DNA of 64,000 nt from Macrocystis pyrifera (GCA_031763025.1 JASSKH010000011.1:806001-870000), one strand, 5' to 3'; counted from the first letter of the stretch, positions 25,890 to 37,831 are shown. A program made the numbers and translations. The notes: a model not told the origin generated them from the letters alone.

Positions 25890-26590
25890 CCTGTGTTGCA
25901 CTCCCCTCCAGAAAAAGCTGATATTGCCAAAAGTTCCGACAACATTGACAATGGAAGCACGTCTGCCGCCGTTTTTTTTACGAGGACTTTTCGTTTTTCT
26001 GCTCCAGCTCCGAACGTTTCCATCAAGCCAAAATATGGCCGGGCAGACATGAGCTCCGTGGTGCACTCCCGTGAGTATGCCAAAGCGACAGCACTTTCAG
26101 TGTCCTCCTTTGGGGCGGACCTCATCGCTGAAGTTTGAAAATGTTGGTTCCAGGCGCTTGAAATCTCGGTTTCTTGTACTGTTGAAGCCAAGTATTTTTT
26201 TCTGGTGCAGAACGAGAAGGAGAAACGTACTGAATCGTACTCGTAGCTTCTGGGTTCTCCTGGTCGTTCTACACCAGAAAAAGAAACCATTTGGCTACAG
26301 TACAAAAAAATTGAAGTTCAAGCGCCTGGAACCGTATTTTCAAACTCCAGCGACGAACTCCGCCCCGAAGGAGGACACTAAAAGTGCTGTCGCTTTGGTG
26401 CACTCAAGGGAGTACACCAAGGAGCTCATATCTGCCCGGTGGAATTTTGGCCCGATGGAAACGTTCGGAACTGGAGCAGAAAAACGAAACGACCTCGTAA
26501 AAAGAACGGCGGCAAACGTGCTTCCATTGTTTTTGTTGTCGGGTTTTATGTGTTTTGTGGGCAGTACAACACAGGTGTTGCCCAGTCGAG
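25890..26590. repeat. Foldback element 2 (inverted repeat, ~335-bp arms, 29-bp loop)
   Basis: Arms about 25890-26224 and 26254-26590 are reverse complements at roughly 80% by eye. Read outward from the loop, both arms keep the same open frame: SAPKEDTESAVALAYSREC on the minus strand of the left arm and SAPKEDTKSAVALVHSREY on the plus strand of the right, later METFGAGAEKRKVLV and METFGTGAEKRNDLV. Many differences are conservative, so the arms look like two copies of one coding segment placed head to head. Origin could be a transposon gene or a duplicated host exon; family not recognised. Confidence 0.75.
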
Positions 26591-28004
26591 GAGGGTCCAC
26601 CGAAAACAGAAAAATGGATTCCGTATTTGACAATCCTTCCTACAAGTATAGAAGCCCAATGAGTCGGATAATCGGCACCTCCGGGATACGAGCAAGTGCT
26701 AGTCCGACTAGTACTAATAAGTACAGTAGTTGGTGACTTAAGTCGTGCCGATTCACAGCTCTAATAATCCTTCTCACTCTACTACTAAAACGTTTTCCGA
26801 GTCTAGTTCCGGGGAGCTTGTCCCAGAATCGTGGATGCGGTTCTAACTGCATGGCATACCGTATAGAGAAGAGATTTGCAACAACCCAGGTGGACTAATC
26901 ATACCTGAGAGGGGAAACTGTCGAAACGTAGTGATGATTATTGTACAGCGTCGGCTATTAGTAGCATGGCAAACTGTCCGGGCCACTGGAGTAGGGGATA
27001 GGGTGTATGTCCGAAGTACAACATGGGAGATGTGCGACACGCTGTCTCTGTTGTGCAACATGGTGTGCACAGAGAGATGTTCGACACGCTCTGCTCAGCA
27101 TGGCCATACTTTATACTGACTGTTGTGCGTTCTTGCTTGAATGTTCAGAAGACAGGATTCACTCTTCCTGAATGGCAGGTTTCTAAACGCTATCTATAAT
27201 ACCGGACACCTGGTAAGAAACAGGAAGCTAGTTCCGGCTGGGTTTTATGCTTTAAAACGAGAAAATTTCAGACTACGGCAGGTCCAACACACCGACTGCC
27301 GGATTTCTCGTGTTTCCGTATATCTCAGCATGCCTTTGTTCATATTGATTTCCTCCTTACGAATGAAGATGTCCTGTACTGTAGTGATGCATCCACTAAA
27401 ACCGCCAGGCACTACAAGACGCCAGAGTTTCGGTTTGGCTGCTGCGCACGACTTTGCTTACGGTATGCAAATCGTTGCGTTCGGGAGCCGTGATCAGGTC
27501 CAACTCCGATTGATGCGAGGCGACAAGCCTTGTGTGCGAATCCCATGAGGCATGCACCCAATAATGGAAGCACCGTGAGCGTTAGGTCCCAATTATCATT
27601 GTCAGGTTTGCCATCCGACACTGCGCAGTATACGCTTCAACGCTGATCACACAGAAACATCCCAGAGCAAAGAAGGAAGCCCAGGGAGTCCACACGAGTT
27701 GTGTGACGATGGAACTATCTCTCGGCGCGCGCTACCGTTGGGGCGGAACCTATTGTTTCTGAGACTCCTGACTCGACCCCACGCATCAACCGACTGTGAT
27801 AATGACAGTAAAAGCTACGGTAGGCCCGATGCACAATTCTATGAGCTAGGCTAGATATATCTGACCAAAATTGTGGTAAGCGCGTAGGTTGCTTGAGCAG
27901 TGATACAATTAAGAAGCCCGCCAGTCCGAACGGTTTTGGCCAAACGTGCTAACCCTACCGTATATAGCGTGTACGCATCTCTGGGTAGCACGTGTGTGGC
28001 TGAC

Positions 28005-29526
28005 CTGGGTAAATTGCTGCCAAGGAACGGGGCCCACCGCAGCACCGGCATATCCACCCAGGGTGTTGTCCACGACATCATGCTTTGCGCTCCCGCGGGT
28101 GAAGCCACGACGGTGCTTTTTCCCGCAACGCTGACATTTCGAGTCGGCCACCGCGCTGTCCTCGGCCCGCATGGCCCAGCAATCCCCGCACAAATCCTTG
28201 ATCGACGAGAGCCACCTTGATGCCGACGCTGCGGCCGATGCCACTTTCTCTTCATGGTGTGGTGATTTAAATTTGCCGGGTCCTTTGTGTTCTTGTTGCT
28301 GCTGCTGAAGACAAGGATCGCTTCTGGAGCACGACGGATTGTTGACGTTAATGTTTGCGTCTCTCACTCCCCCTGGGAGAATCTGAATCGACACCGTGGG
28401 GCTGCTGTTGTCGTGGTATTGCGTGGGTGCCGGGAAATGGTGCCCCTTTGTGACTCCTGAGACGTTGTTATTGTTGTTGTCATTCTTGCTGCTGCTGCTT
28501 CTGTTGAGTTTGCCACCCTTCCCAGCGTGCCGCGGAAGGTTTGGCAGGGTGCAGGGAGGGTCGATAATTCCACCCGCCGTCAGATGACGCGCGAAGCCTA
28601 AAAGGAGTGCCCATTCTCCCGCCTCCGCCTAAAACAATATTTGGGATTTAAACCAATCAAAGTAGCATTTGTTTATGGAAATCAAAGCCGGGATGGGCCG
28701 TAAGCTCACGCTGCGACTAACAAGCATACCACCATTCGTGTTTTATCAGTCGACCCCGAGGAGGTATTGGTGGTTCATCTACCTTACATCTGTTCCCGAC
28801 GCGTCAACTACCCTTGTTTCTAACCCAGAGGTGTTTTCGTTGCGGGGACACCCGCACAGAGTTTCAGTTGCTTGTTCCTCTCTAGCCTCCTCCGTCCATG
28901 ACGCGCGACCCGACTAATAATGTTCAATGGACTAAAAGTGGCGGGTGAGAACTGTTTGGGGGGGGCGCTTGCCACCTTGAACAGAAGTCGCTCAGGTTCT
29001 ACTGTAGCAGGAAACCATCGAGCTATGCCACGGTAGGGGGGTAGTTCAGGTCCAAAACGGGTACCTGGTTTCACTTTCTGGGTTCCTCCAGTAAGGAACT
29101 ACCCGATATATTTGCGATTTAATCTGCGTGTTACGATGTTGTTCCTTATCAACAAAAGTATTTTCGCTATCAACCATTAGGGTTGCTCCGTAGGTTGCGC
29201 GTTCAATCTTCCTCAAGGTCGCCCTTTGGTGGGGTATAGGGTTCCCTCGCGTTACTCTCCCTAAAAACCTGATAGAGTACGGTGCTTCCATCTGCCGTCC
29301 TATGACTCCATGCGTAAGTCGTGCATCGTTTTTCGCTTCCAAGCTATCCGAATGTGCCGGGAATGTATACCCTGTAAAGCGAAAAAGTCCTCACCGCCAA
29401 AGCTGCCACCTGAACCTTAGCGGCGACCACATGCGAAACAGCCCTTGACATCTCCGCGAGAAACATCCAGTAACGACTCGTCAGTTGCGCCTCCGCTTGA
29501 ACTTCCGCCTCGCTCACGTCAGCCAT
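28005..29526 (-). CDS. Asn/Gln-rich protein with a four-cysteine cluster (3' end incomplete)
   Basis: Exon 1 runs from ATG 29526 to 29395 (44 codons, MADVSEAEVQAEAQLTSRYW, Ala-rich helix) and ends at a GTGAGG donor in phase 0. Exon 2 starts after ATATTGTTTTAG at 28628 in phase 0 (AEAGEWALLLGFARHLTAGG) and is open for 208 codons to a GTCAGC donor at 28004. Exon 2 has a Ser then Asn run, a Gln run (LQQQQQE), and CGDC at residues 191-194 with CQRC at 209-212 followed by GKKHRRGF, a spacing (C-x2-C-x15-C-x2-C) that fits a zinc-binding finger, so nucleic-acid or protein binding is plausible. The ATG follows an open stretch without an earlier ATG. The terminal exon was not found; a frame at 27412-27615 is a weak candidate. 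Confidence 0.55.
29022..29200 (+). mobile_element. Two-hairpin element, left half
   Basis: CTATGCCACGGTAGGGGGGT end, GGTCCAAAAC, then TGGGTTCCTCCAGTAAGGAA and CTACCCGATA, in the family order. The right hairpin end is not clear; separate right-type hairpins occur at 29710-29740 and 29862-29880. Confidence 0.5.
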
Positions 29527-30329
29527 GCGGTGCCCGATGCTGCGTCCAAATATTTCGCGAAACGTAACCGATAAGGGCGAGAGGCAAAAGGAACGCAAGG
29601 CGCAGGCGGCTCTCACGACAGGCCGGCAAAAAGTAAGATAATGCGTGCTTCACTCTTACTCGCACACCTCTACTGAGGCTTCATGCTACGGGAGGGGGGC
29701 ATAAAAATTTCCGAGGCTCCTCGTTTTCGGAGCTCTGTACCTCAATCAGAATCTATAATTGAGAAAGCATTGTGCGCTTCACAGTCGGAAAGCAACCAAG
29801 CGGCCAGGGTGTATGACGAGAACTACATGATGGTTAAGACACGATTCAGATTTGGTAGCTCCTGTGTTAAGGAGCCGCGTCTGTCAAAAATGTGATTTTC
29901 TTTGGACCACAAAGTGATATGTACGGATCCCCCTAGGTATCGTGGCACGCGTCCCTGGTCGATATTCGCAATAAATCATGCATTTCTGTCGTCAACTGTG
30001 TACGCTGGTGGAAAGGCATTGAAATATTAAACCGGAGAAGGTTTTCGGTTTGGACGGCACGGATCTCCTACGTATTCCGGGTTTTATGTAGGATCTCCGG
30101 CTTCTAACCCAGTTCAGAAGGAAGGCATAACCCCATGCCCCTTTAGTTTTGGTAGCAGTGTACACTTGTTTGCACGCCACTCAGCTGTGGGCGTACTGAT
30201 TATCTAGCAATGCCCCGAACGTGAAGTTAACCGCTTCAGCGATGGCCAGTGAATGTCCCCGTACACCAGAGCCCCAAGAGGAGGTAGTTTACGGAGCGCA
30301 CAGGACAGGTCGACTTGTAGCATACTACG

Positions 30330-31318
30330 TAAGCATCGGGTATGAGGTGTCAGTGTTACCCTAAGTATACATTTGTTGTGGTGAACCACGACGTCTCCAC
30401 GACCCGCACTACACGCGCACAGCACGGTCGTGTACAACGCGATTGCAGGATGGTGCACGCTTCCTGTACTATACGGTCCCTGCATTTGACCCCTCTACCC
30501 GGACAACGTACCCAAAGCGCAGCCGCGTGAACCAGCACGATTGTAACATGGTGCACTCTTCCTGTACCGTACGGCCCCCGCACGTGACACCCTCTACCCT
30601 CATGAGAATATCGTTCCCACCTGTCCCGCAGGCGCACTACACAGTCCTGTGCAACAATACCATTGTAACATGGTGGACTTTTTCCGTACCGTACGGCCCC
30701 TGCATATGACACCCTCTATATCCTCACCACAAACGAAGGCCACGATCGCGTGCGACTCCATTGTAACATGGCGCAAGCTTCCTTTCTGTGGGGTCCCTGC
30801 ACGTGATACTTCTATCCTCGCTACATGCACGCACAACATGGTCGTGTGCAACAATACCCTTGAAACATGGTGCGGGCTTCACAAACCGCGTGCACATACC
30901 GTACGGCCCCTGCACGTTACACCTTCTTTCTATCCTCACCACAAACGACGAATACGATCGTACGCAACGAAACCATCGTAACATGGTGAACGTTCCCTTT
31001 ACCGTGCGGCGCCTGCATATAATAACTCTATCCTCGCCACATACATACACCGCACGGCCGTGGGCAACAACACAACAGCAAACATGGTGCGCTTCCTATA
31101 CCGTACGTTATCTTCATGTGACACCGATATCCTCATCGCACACGCATACCTCGGCACTGTGCAACACGAACCAGTGTAATTAGTCACGCTTCTTACCGCC
31201 CGGCCTCTGTATATGTATACCTCGTAGGATACCTCTGTCCCCACCACACACGCACAGCACGGTCGTGTGCAAGACAATTGTAACATGAAGCCCGATTGCC
31301 ACCGTACGGCCCCTGGGC
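30330..31318 (+). repeat. ~104-bp satellite array, about nine units
   Basis: The unit landmark ACCGTACGGCCCCTGCACGT recurs (with changes) near 30473, 30570, 30692, 30790, 30898, 31001, 31102, 31197 and 31302. Each unit also has CACGCACAGCACGGTCGTGT-like, GTGCAACAATACCATTGTAA and CATGGTGCACTCTTCCTGTA blocks. Short frames in it are fragments; no frame runs through the array. Confidence 0.85.
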
Positions 31319-31650
31319 TATGCCACGGTAGGGCCATGGTAAAGGGGCTACTTTCGGGTCCAAAGTTGGTATTTCTGACTGACGGAGTTTCTCAAGTGAC
31401 CACCTACGTACTGCAGTAGCCTATCCTATCCTATCCTATCTAGGAATCCCGTTTGTGTTCCACTGTTTCACTGCTTCATGCGTTATGTTCCTAGTCCAAC
31501 CTAGCCTAGCCCAAGCGATTGTTCATCGGGCTGCGCGCATCTGATATATTTTTTCTCAAAGCCGTGTTTTCGGTTGAAGTATAGAGCTCCTCCTGCTTGG
31601 AGCCTCAGAAATGTTACAGTAGTTGTACCCCTACGTACCGTACTATGCGT
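31317..31650 (+). mobile_element. Two-hairpin small inverted-repeat element, ~330 bp
   Basis: Left end CTATGCCACGGTAGGGCCAT, GGTCCAAAG, TTTCTGACTGACGGAGTTTC then TCAAGTGA. A TCCTATCCTATC repeat and GATTGTTCATCGGGCTGCGC are internal. Right side GTGTTTTCGG, TATAGAGCTCCTCCTGCTTG then GAGCCTCAGAAA, and TGTACCCCTACGTACCG. All blocks are in the same order as 12858-13140. Confidence 0.65.
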
Positions 31651-32399
31651 GCCTTGCGTGCGTATGTTTGCATGTGGCACCTCTAAACTTTCTTGCGCAT
31701 CTACCTGAACTCGAGTGGCACGGAGGGGACGAATTGAATCCCGGATCTCGCAATGAGCGTCACGACCCAAGGATGTAGCTGCCTCAGCGTCGTCTCAGCC
31801 ACTACCTCCGTCACAGGTTGCTTGCCACCTGACCCTGGCTTCCTTCTGTCCTGGCTCGCCCCTTTCAAAAACAAAATGAAATAACAACTGTGAGTTCCAG
31901 GGATTCGTCGAAGCTCATCTATACATGCTTCGTGTGATGCTTATGCTAAGATCAAAGCAAGGGTGTTACGGGTTGGACGTCATATCATGAAGAATATAGG
32001 CCGGGGGGCATTTCATCTCAACGCCCCAGCTAACCGCCCCAGTACAGCTCACCAGTACCTCGCTGATGGCCCCCGGTGTACAATAGTGAAGAGAACCAGC
32101 CCTAAACATTAGTTTACTGCCTTGGCGCTTGACTTGGGGTTAGGGTTATAGTTAGGTGTATTCGTGTCGTATGCACACAGGTGGCCAGGACCCCCCCCCT
32201 TGAATAATGTGGGAATGAAAAAAATATTGTGGAGACATTGAACAACGTCTACAGCAAACCCCACAAGGTGTGGACAAACTCTCCATTCGCTGCGCCTAGT
32301 GGTGTGCTATCATACATCGTTCAATGACTCAACAAAGAGGGTTTTACGCTTACATTGTGCGCGGGGGGGGTCCCGACCACCTGTGCAGTGTGTCTGTCA
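31651..32399. other. No supported gene
   Basis: A tRNA-like B-box (GGATTCAATTCGTCC on the minus strand, about 31727-31741) lies here without a foldable tRNA. Otherwise nothing seen. Confidence 0.3.
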
Positions 32400-32407
32400 A
32401 CTACTGT

Positions 32408-32641
32408 ACTTCCTCGAATAAGTGATGAGCTAACCTCAACCAGCCACCCACCTGCCCCCGCTAACATATCACTGTCGAAAACGCGGCTGCAGGATGATGT
32501 CCCTTGGGAAGCCTTATCCTTGCCCTTGCGAGCGGATTTGGAGGGTAGAGCACTACGAGTGGGACTGCTCATCCCAGGACTCGACGCTGGTGGTGTTGGG
32601 GCTGCCGGCATACGTGATAGCAGCACGGACGCCAGGGGCAT
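32408..32641 (-). CDS. Possible first exon, Ser/Pro/Ala-rich
   Basis: Open from ATG 32641 leftward (MPLASVLLSRMPAAPTPPAS, SKSARKGKDKASQGTSS) to a possible GTTAGC donor after GGCTGGTTGAG at about 32418. GC-rich against AT-rich flanks. The opposite strand is also open. No partner exon assigned. Confidence 0.25.
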
Positions 32642-33192
32642 GGGGGGTGGACAACGGACGGTATGGTCAGGTGAGAGGTACTTGAAACCTTATGTATAAA
32701 TATACCTAAAGAAACGAGTTGAATGGCAAGGGATATTGAGAGTCTGGATCAATACCCTGACAACAGCCAGGTAACTAAACCCACGGGGGATATCAAGAAC
32801 GGCTTGTGTTCAGTACTTACGCCGGTAAGAGAGTAGAGGAAGGCCGAGTCTAGGCATAAATAAAGGGAAGTGGAAGCATTCACTGCGCGAGTTTGGATTT
32901 ACGGCGGGGTGAGAAAGGCGAATCGAGGCTGGGTAGTAGTGAGAGGAGAGGGCGTGATAAACAACCGATGATCGAAATACAAACAGCGCCGTCTGCGAAA
33001 AAAGGAAACGAGAATCTCAACCAGCAAACGAGACGACGGTACGTATGAGCAGTGCGACAGAAACGTACCATACATGCCTTCCAGCCAACAAAAACATCTT
33101 AACCCCAGCCCCAGATTTCCCTGCATCCTCTCAGCCGAAACTCATCTGATGTTACTACCGAAGTTACGCATACGTCAGCTGTGACCAACGAG

Positions 33193-33268
<76 letters not shown>

Positions 33269-33304
33269 CTGATTGATTGATTGATTGATTGGTAGATTGG
33301 TTGA
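33193..33304 (+). repeat. (GATT)n microsatellite
   Basis: About 26 units of GATT, nearly pure, with one GACT and one GGTA interruption near the 3' end. Confidence 0.95.
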
Positions 33305-33429
33305 TACAAGTGTCACGATGGGGGTGGCGCGTTTTGACCTACTGTAACTATTCATGACTGGCGGGATGCCTAACTAAAGATTGAGGGATCGTCGTAATAT
33401 GGTTATTAATAGCGCTTGACAGTGCATAT

Positions 33430-33630
33430 TACACACATCGGACAGATCAGATAGATCAGATCCACATCATGATCTAGATCTTTATCGGGCAGATAGATTC
33501 CTGATCTGCATGATCTAGCTCATCTTGGTGGGTGAGAGCCGTATGATCTTCATGGTCTAGGGACATTTTTCCTGGATTGATCTGAACTACCCTGGTATAC
33601 AGACCCTGCGCAGCATCTCAAAACGGCAGG
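33430..33630 (+). repeat. GATCTAGATC-rich dispersed repeat, copy 1
   Basis: Shares ordered blocks with 38630-38860: AGATAGATCA, CATGATCTAGATCTTT, GATCTGCATGATCTAGCTCA-type, and AAACGGCAGG / ACGACGGCAGG at the end. No coding capacity kept. Confidence 0.65.
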
Positions 33631-34385
33631 TTGGTATCTAGATGAATTGTGACCCGTTCGACGTGTGCAATACTACTCGTTGTATTAAGTAGTTGTAGGC
33701 CGTGGGATTCTTCCTCGGGTTGCACGTCGATTTGTTTTCAAAGTCAATGGGTTTTAGTTTTTGAATTGTAGTAACGACTTCATAATATATCAGACCTTAT
33801 CGAGCAAGGGGGCTCGTGAAAGAGTGCTGAGCCCCTAGCACGCGTCTACTGCCACTCAGTGCAGTGTTGGCTATCGGATATCGGATATCAGATATCGATA
33901 TCGGAATCGACTTCGATATGATAACGATAAACACAGAACAAAAATGGATACGAGTCCGATACTCGATACATCAAAATGTCCGTTCAGTGTCAGCAAAAAA
34001 GAACACGGCGATGCCAGGGGGTGGAGGGGTGAAACACGTCCAATACGATAGATCGAAAGTTTGACATTTCGATATATCCAAACCTTCGATACCATATTCA
34101 ACACTTGTTCTTCTCAGCTGTTCAAGCGGCGTGAACCCACCTGACATTTCGCTATCCGGAAGCTGTTCCAGAAGTAGTTCCACCGCTAAAATCCGCTCAG
34201 AATCAACGGTTTTAAAGCAGTCCGCTGACGTCCAGCAAAAGGTTCTCCCACGTTCCTTTTCGGCGAAGGAATCGCAAGTGGGCACCGACCAGCTCAGCTG
34301 GGGAGCCGGCTTTTACGCGCACAACCAGGGCTCTCTTGGACGCTGCGAGTGCGGTTGCCCAAGCTTGGAGCCTGCGAAATACCGT

Positions 34386-34700
34386 TAGCGTCAGCGCTAG
34401 CGTCAGCGTTAGCGTCAGCGTTAGCGCCAGCGTTAGCGCCAGCGTTAGAGCCAGCGTTACGCGTTGGCGTTAGCAATATCGTTAGTCTTAGCCTTGGCGT
34501 TAGCGTTAGCGTTAGCGATAGCGATAGTGTTAGCGTTCACGTTAGCGTTAGCGTTAGCATACGCGTTTGCGTCAGCGTACGTGTTCGCGTTATCATCGGT
34601 GACGGTGTCGGCGTCAGCGATAGTGCTAGCGTTAACGAAACGTAAGCGCTAGCATTGGCGGCAGTTCACGTAATGTGTTAGGGTCAGCGTTCGGGCTAAC
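34386..34700 (+). repeat. (GTTAGC)n hexanucleotide array
   Basis: Degenerate AGCGTTAGCGTTAGC repeat with GTCAGC and GATAGC variants. Produces long low-complexity frames on both strands (Val-Ser or Ala-Leu, Asn-Ala dipeptides) that are artefacts of the repeat. Confidence 0.9.
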
Positions 34701-35385
34701 AATAAGCCCAAAAAAGTTCGCTCTAAGTAGAAGGGCAGAGACACTGCTGGTGGGGGCCTGCCGCGTGTTTGACATATATAAATCTACACAGACTACAGTC
34801 AAGACACTATAAAAAGCCGCATCGGAGGGCGACGGTAGATAAATCACGACCGAACAGGCATGAAAACCAGGGATGAGAGGGAGAAACGACCTACAACCAA
34901 AGCAAAACAATAGTAGATGCAATCGGCTGGTCAGCTTGCTCCCAAACTACCGTGAAACGAGGAAATTGACTTGGCGCACCCACGGTAGCCAACTTTGACG
35001 AACAGCGCCGTTAGCAACACACCATTGATGTTGTTAAAAGCTGGAGAGCAGTACCATTGGGTGGAACAGTTAATCGGCGAAAGTGTCGGAAACAGACACG
35101 CGAAATACGACCTTGGGGCCCCTTCTGCAGAAGAGCACAAGTCGATATATACTATATAAGACTATGAGACCATCACCCGTGTGATAAGATAGCACACCCC
35201 CTCGGACAAACTTCGAGGCAGGTTATCTCGACACTGGGAAGGTGCAACGGCCGAACGATGCGTCTGTGGATTTACATCGTGGAGATGTTTTCAAATCCAT
35301 CATTTTCGGTGTGTATGCCCTCCCATTCTCTGGAAAAAATACGGCTCGAAAATTCGTTCCAGGGGATGCTTTATCTTGGTTATAG
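34701..35385. other. No supported gene
   Basis: No repeats or exons that I can support. Confidence 0.3.
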
Positions 35386-35389
35386 TGTA

Positions 35390-35580
35390 CGGCATGTCGA
35401 TACGTATCATACGGCTATTTCTACCTAGGGATTGACTGCTGAGATGCAGGGCTTTGGTGGTAGAATTAAATTAGTCAATCAGGGGCGTTATAAGGCATGT
35501 CGATGTATATCATACGGCTGTGTATTGACTGACTGAGATGCAGAGTTGTGATGGTAAAAATAGTTCGCTAATCAGGCCTC
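35390..35580 (+). repeat. ~95-bp tandem duplication with an adjacent possible exon
   Basis: GGCATGTCGATRCGTATCATACGGCT, GAGATGCAG and AATCAGG blocks occur twice (35392 and 35494 onward). Immediately 3', about 35580-35725 on + is open and protein-like (SFSLSPDHVQQWLTSFDVDH), ending near a possible GTGAAA donor. I could not link it to other exons. Confidence 0.4.
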
Positions 35581-36484
35581 ACGATAGAACATTTCAAGTC
35601 GTTCAGCTTGTCGCCCGACCATGTGCAGCAATGGTTGACAAGCTTCGACGTCGATCACTCGCACATAGGCAAACCAGAAAGAGGGAAAAACCCAGAGAAA
35701 CCGAGCGGGGAAACCATGCGCACGTGAAAAGAAAAGTGTAACCCCCGTCTGCGGCCGCCCACTTCAGCTTTGACTCCTGTTGGACTCCTTTCAAGGGATA
35801 GCGACCAGAACATTGATCACTTTAGTGTTGTCAACCGCCTAGGAGCAGCGCGGGGGGCCAGGGGTCGGGGTAGGATAATATTGCGCCCGTGCCCTACAAC
35901 TCCTTGCGTTGTCACTTGGGAACCAATTTGTATCATTCCCCCATCACGCAGTTGCCATCGCTGTATTTGTCACTTTGTATCGTCAGTTTTCCCGTCCGAA
36001 GTATCGCGAGGGTTAACAGTGACCTGCTCCACCTGCTATCGTTCCGCCAGCCCTGGTCACAGTACTTCTCCGTCACGGGATGCTTCACAGTTTGTGGGAA
36101 AACGGGATATACAGCAAGTAGCACCGCTATATTTAGAGGGTGTGTCTGCAGATTGTCTACTGTACACGAATAACATTCATCTTAACCGCCATCAAAATGC
36201 AACGGTCACCGTTACCAAAACGTAACGGTTCGCCTGGGTGCGTCAGGTGCCAGATGGGGGGGCGAACAGCCAGCATCCGAGCTATTGTTCTGATCCATGC
36301 TACTGCAGCAGTGCGGGGTAAGGCCAATTCTTATGCAGTCGGAAACTAGGATTGAAAAGGCCGGTTTCCGATCGATTATTTTCCAACTGGATTGGGAATA
36401 GCTACCCTTCTTATCGTCCGTCGGATCGAATATACAGTTATTGTGTTTTTTCTGGAGACGTTTGATGTAGGAGTAAGGGAGTGA

Positions 36485-36725
36485 CTTTAAGCTCCAAGGA
36501 AAAAAGGGTAGGGCAGGCGGAAGTCGGTTCGAAACTGCTTCGCCGTAATTCTCGTGGGGTCAAAGAGGTCTTCATCTTCCAGCAGCCGCGCCCAACCACA
36601 CATACATGCTGATGTCTCGCTTCTTCCTCAAGCAGCGTGTGAGCTTCATACGCGGGGCGTTCTCTCCATCTCGTCCTCGAGGCCATCGTGGCGCTGGATT
36701 TCTTCGAGAGTCGCTAAAACTACAG
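36485..36725 (-). pseudogene. Degenerate PIF/Harbinger-like transposase N-terminal fragment
   Basis: Read on the minus strand, ATLEEIQRHDGLEDEME is followed, after frame changes, by LLEDEDLFDPTRITAKQFRT and DFRLPYPFFL. The F-R-x-D-F-R-L-P-x-P-F-F-L pattern resembles the helix-rich region upstream of the DDE domain in PIF/Harbinger (HARBI1-type) transposases. The frame is broken at least twice in 240 bases and no DDE core follows, so it is a dead fragment. Assignment is from the pattern alone. Confidence 0.35.
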
Positions 36726-37164
36726 TCAGTGCAGCAGTTGGCGAAAGATCATCGATACCGCGCACTGCAGCCATCGGGTGCTGTCACGTGCTGCTGACGG
36801 GCGTAGATAAGGATGTATCACGCTGACTCGCGCCGAGCAGAGCAGAAGTGACAGCAGCCAAGCCAGCGTCGCCGATGTTGTGGTGTGGGGTCGTGTCGTA
36901 TGTCGTGTTGTCGTGTGGGTGTGTGATATTCGTACGAGTATACAGCGGGACATTCTAACATTTCCGATGCATGAATCCGACTGGCGAGGTGGATCGAAAA
37001 TCTCAGTTTTTTCGACTGTCTGGTCCAGTTGGAAATCATAATCGAACAACCTTGCATTGAAAAGGCGCTTTTTCAACCGCATGAGATTACCATTTTTTTG
37101 TCTCCGATCGGAAACCGGCTTTTTCAATCCATGTTTCCGACTGCATAAGAAGTGGCCTTACTGC

Positions 37165-37745
37165 AATGCGGTAGGCCATGCCTCTACAGTGTTTTGGAGG
37201 GGGGAACTATTAATAATATGTTGTAGTACTTTTCTGACTGACGGGGCTCCTCACCTGAGGAACTACAGTACTGTCTCCATCTACAGTATCACTATTGTCT
37301 AAAACTTTACAAACAAAAATCGGAATCCCACTTTTAATTTTCTCAACATATTCCGAAATACTAGGGTATTCGTTGCCCCTAGAACTATCAATCGGGTTGA
37401 GCCAGGGCAGGGGTGGGCAGGGGTGTACGAAAAAAAAAATACGACACCTCACTATCCATATTCGAGATCTCTACAGAGGGGAAAGGTGTACTAAAGCCAA
37501 ATACAAAAAAAAATGCAACAGAAACATTTATATTAAATTCTTCCAGAAATCCCAACGGCCGACTGGTTAATTTTCATTCTGACCTTTTCAGGGGTGTGTT
37601 GTTGTTGTGTCTTTTGTGTCGTGCGCCCCTGATTTGAGCGTACAATTGTTCTCGAAGGCGGGTTTTCGGATGATGTATAGAGCACCTGGTGTGAGAACCC
37701 TCAGAGCCAACCCTGAGAACAATCAAGGACGCCCCTACCGTAACA
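37165..37745 (+). mobile_element. Two-hairpin element, long copy
   Basis: Left part TTCTGACTGACGGGGCTCCT then CACCTGAGGAACTACAGTA (37233-37270). Right part GGCGGGTTTTCGGATGATGT, ATAGAGCACCTGGTGTGAGA then ACCCTCAGA, and end motif GCCCCTACCGTAACACG. Same block order as the ~330-bp copies, with about 250 bp of extra internal sequence. Confidence 0.5.
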
Positions 37746-37808
37746 CGTCTCTTCTTACCCCTACGTAACACGTCTCTTCTTACCCCTACGTAACACGCCT
37801 CTTCTTAC
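37728..37808 (+). repeat. 27-bp tandem repeat, three units
   Basis: CTACGTAACACGTCTCTTCT then TACCCC, three near-identical units. Begins at the right end of the two-hairpin element, apparently by expansion of its terminal motif. Confidence 0.85.
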
Positions 37809-37831
37809 GACAAACCAAAACATAAAGTCAC

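Noticed and set aside
27141..27548. 135-codon ATG ORF
   Set aside because: Length is within chance expectation, codon composition matches background, and part of it (GTAAGAAACAGGAAGC) is a repeat also found at 60270.
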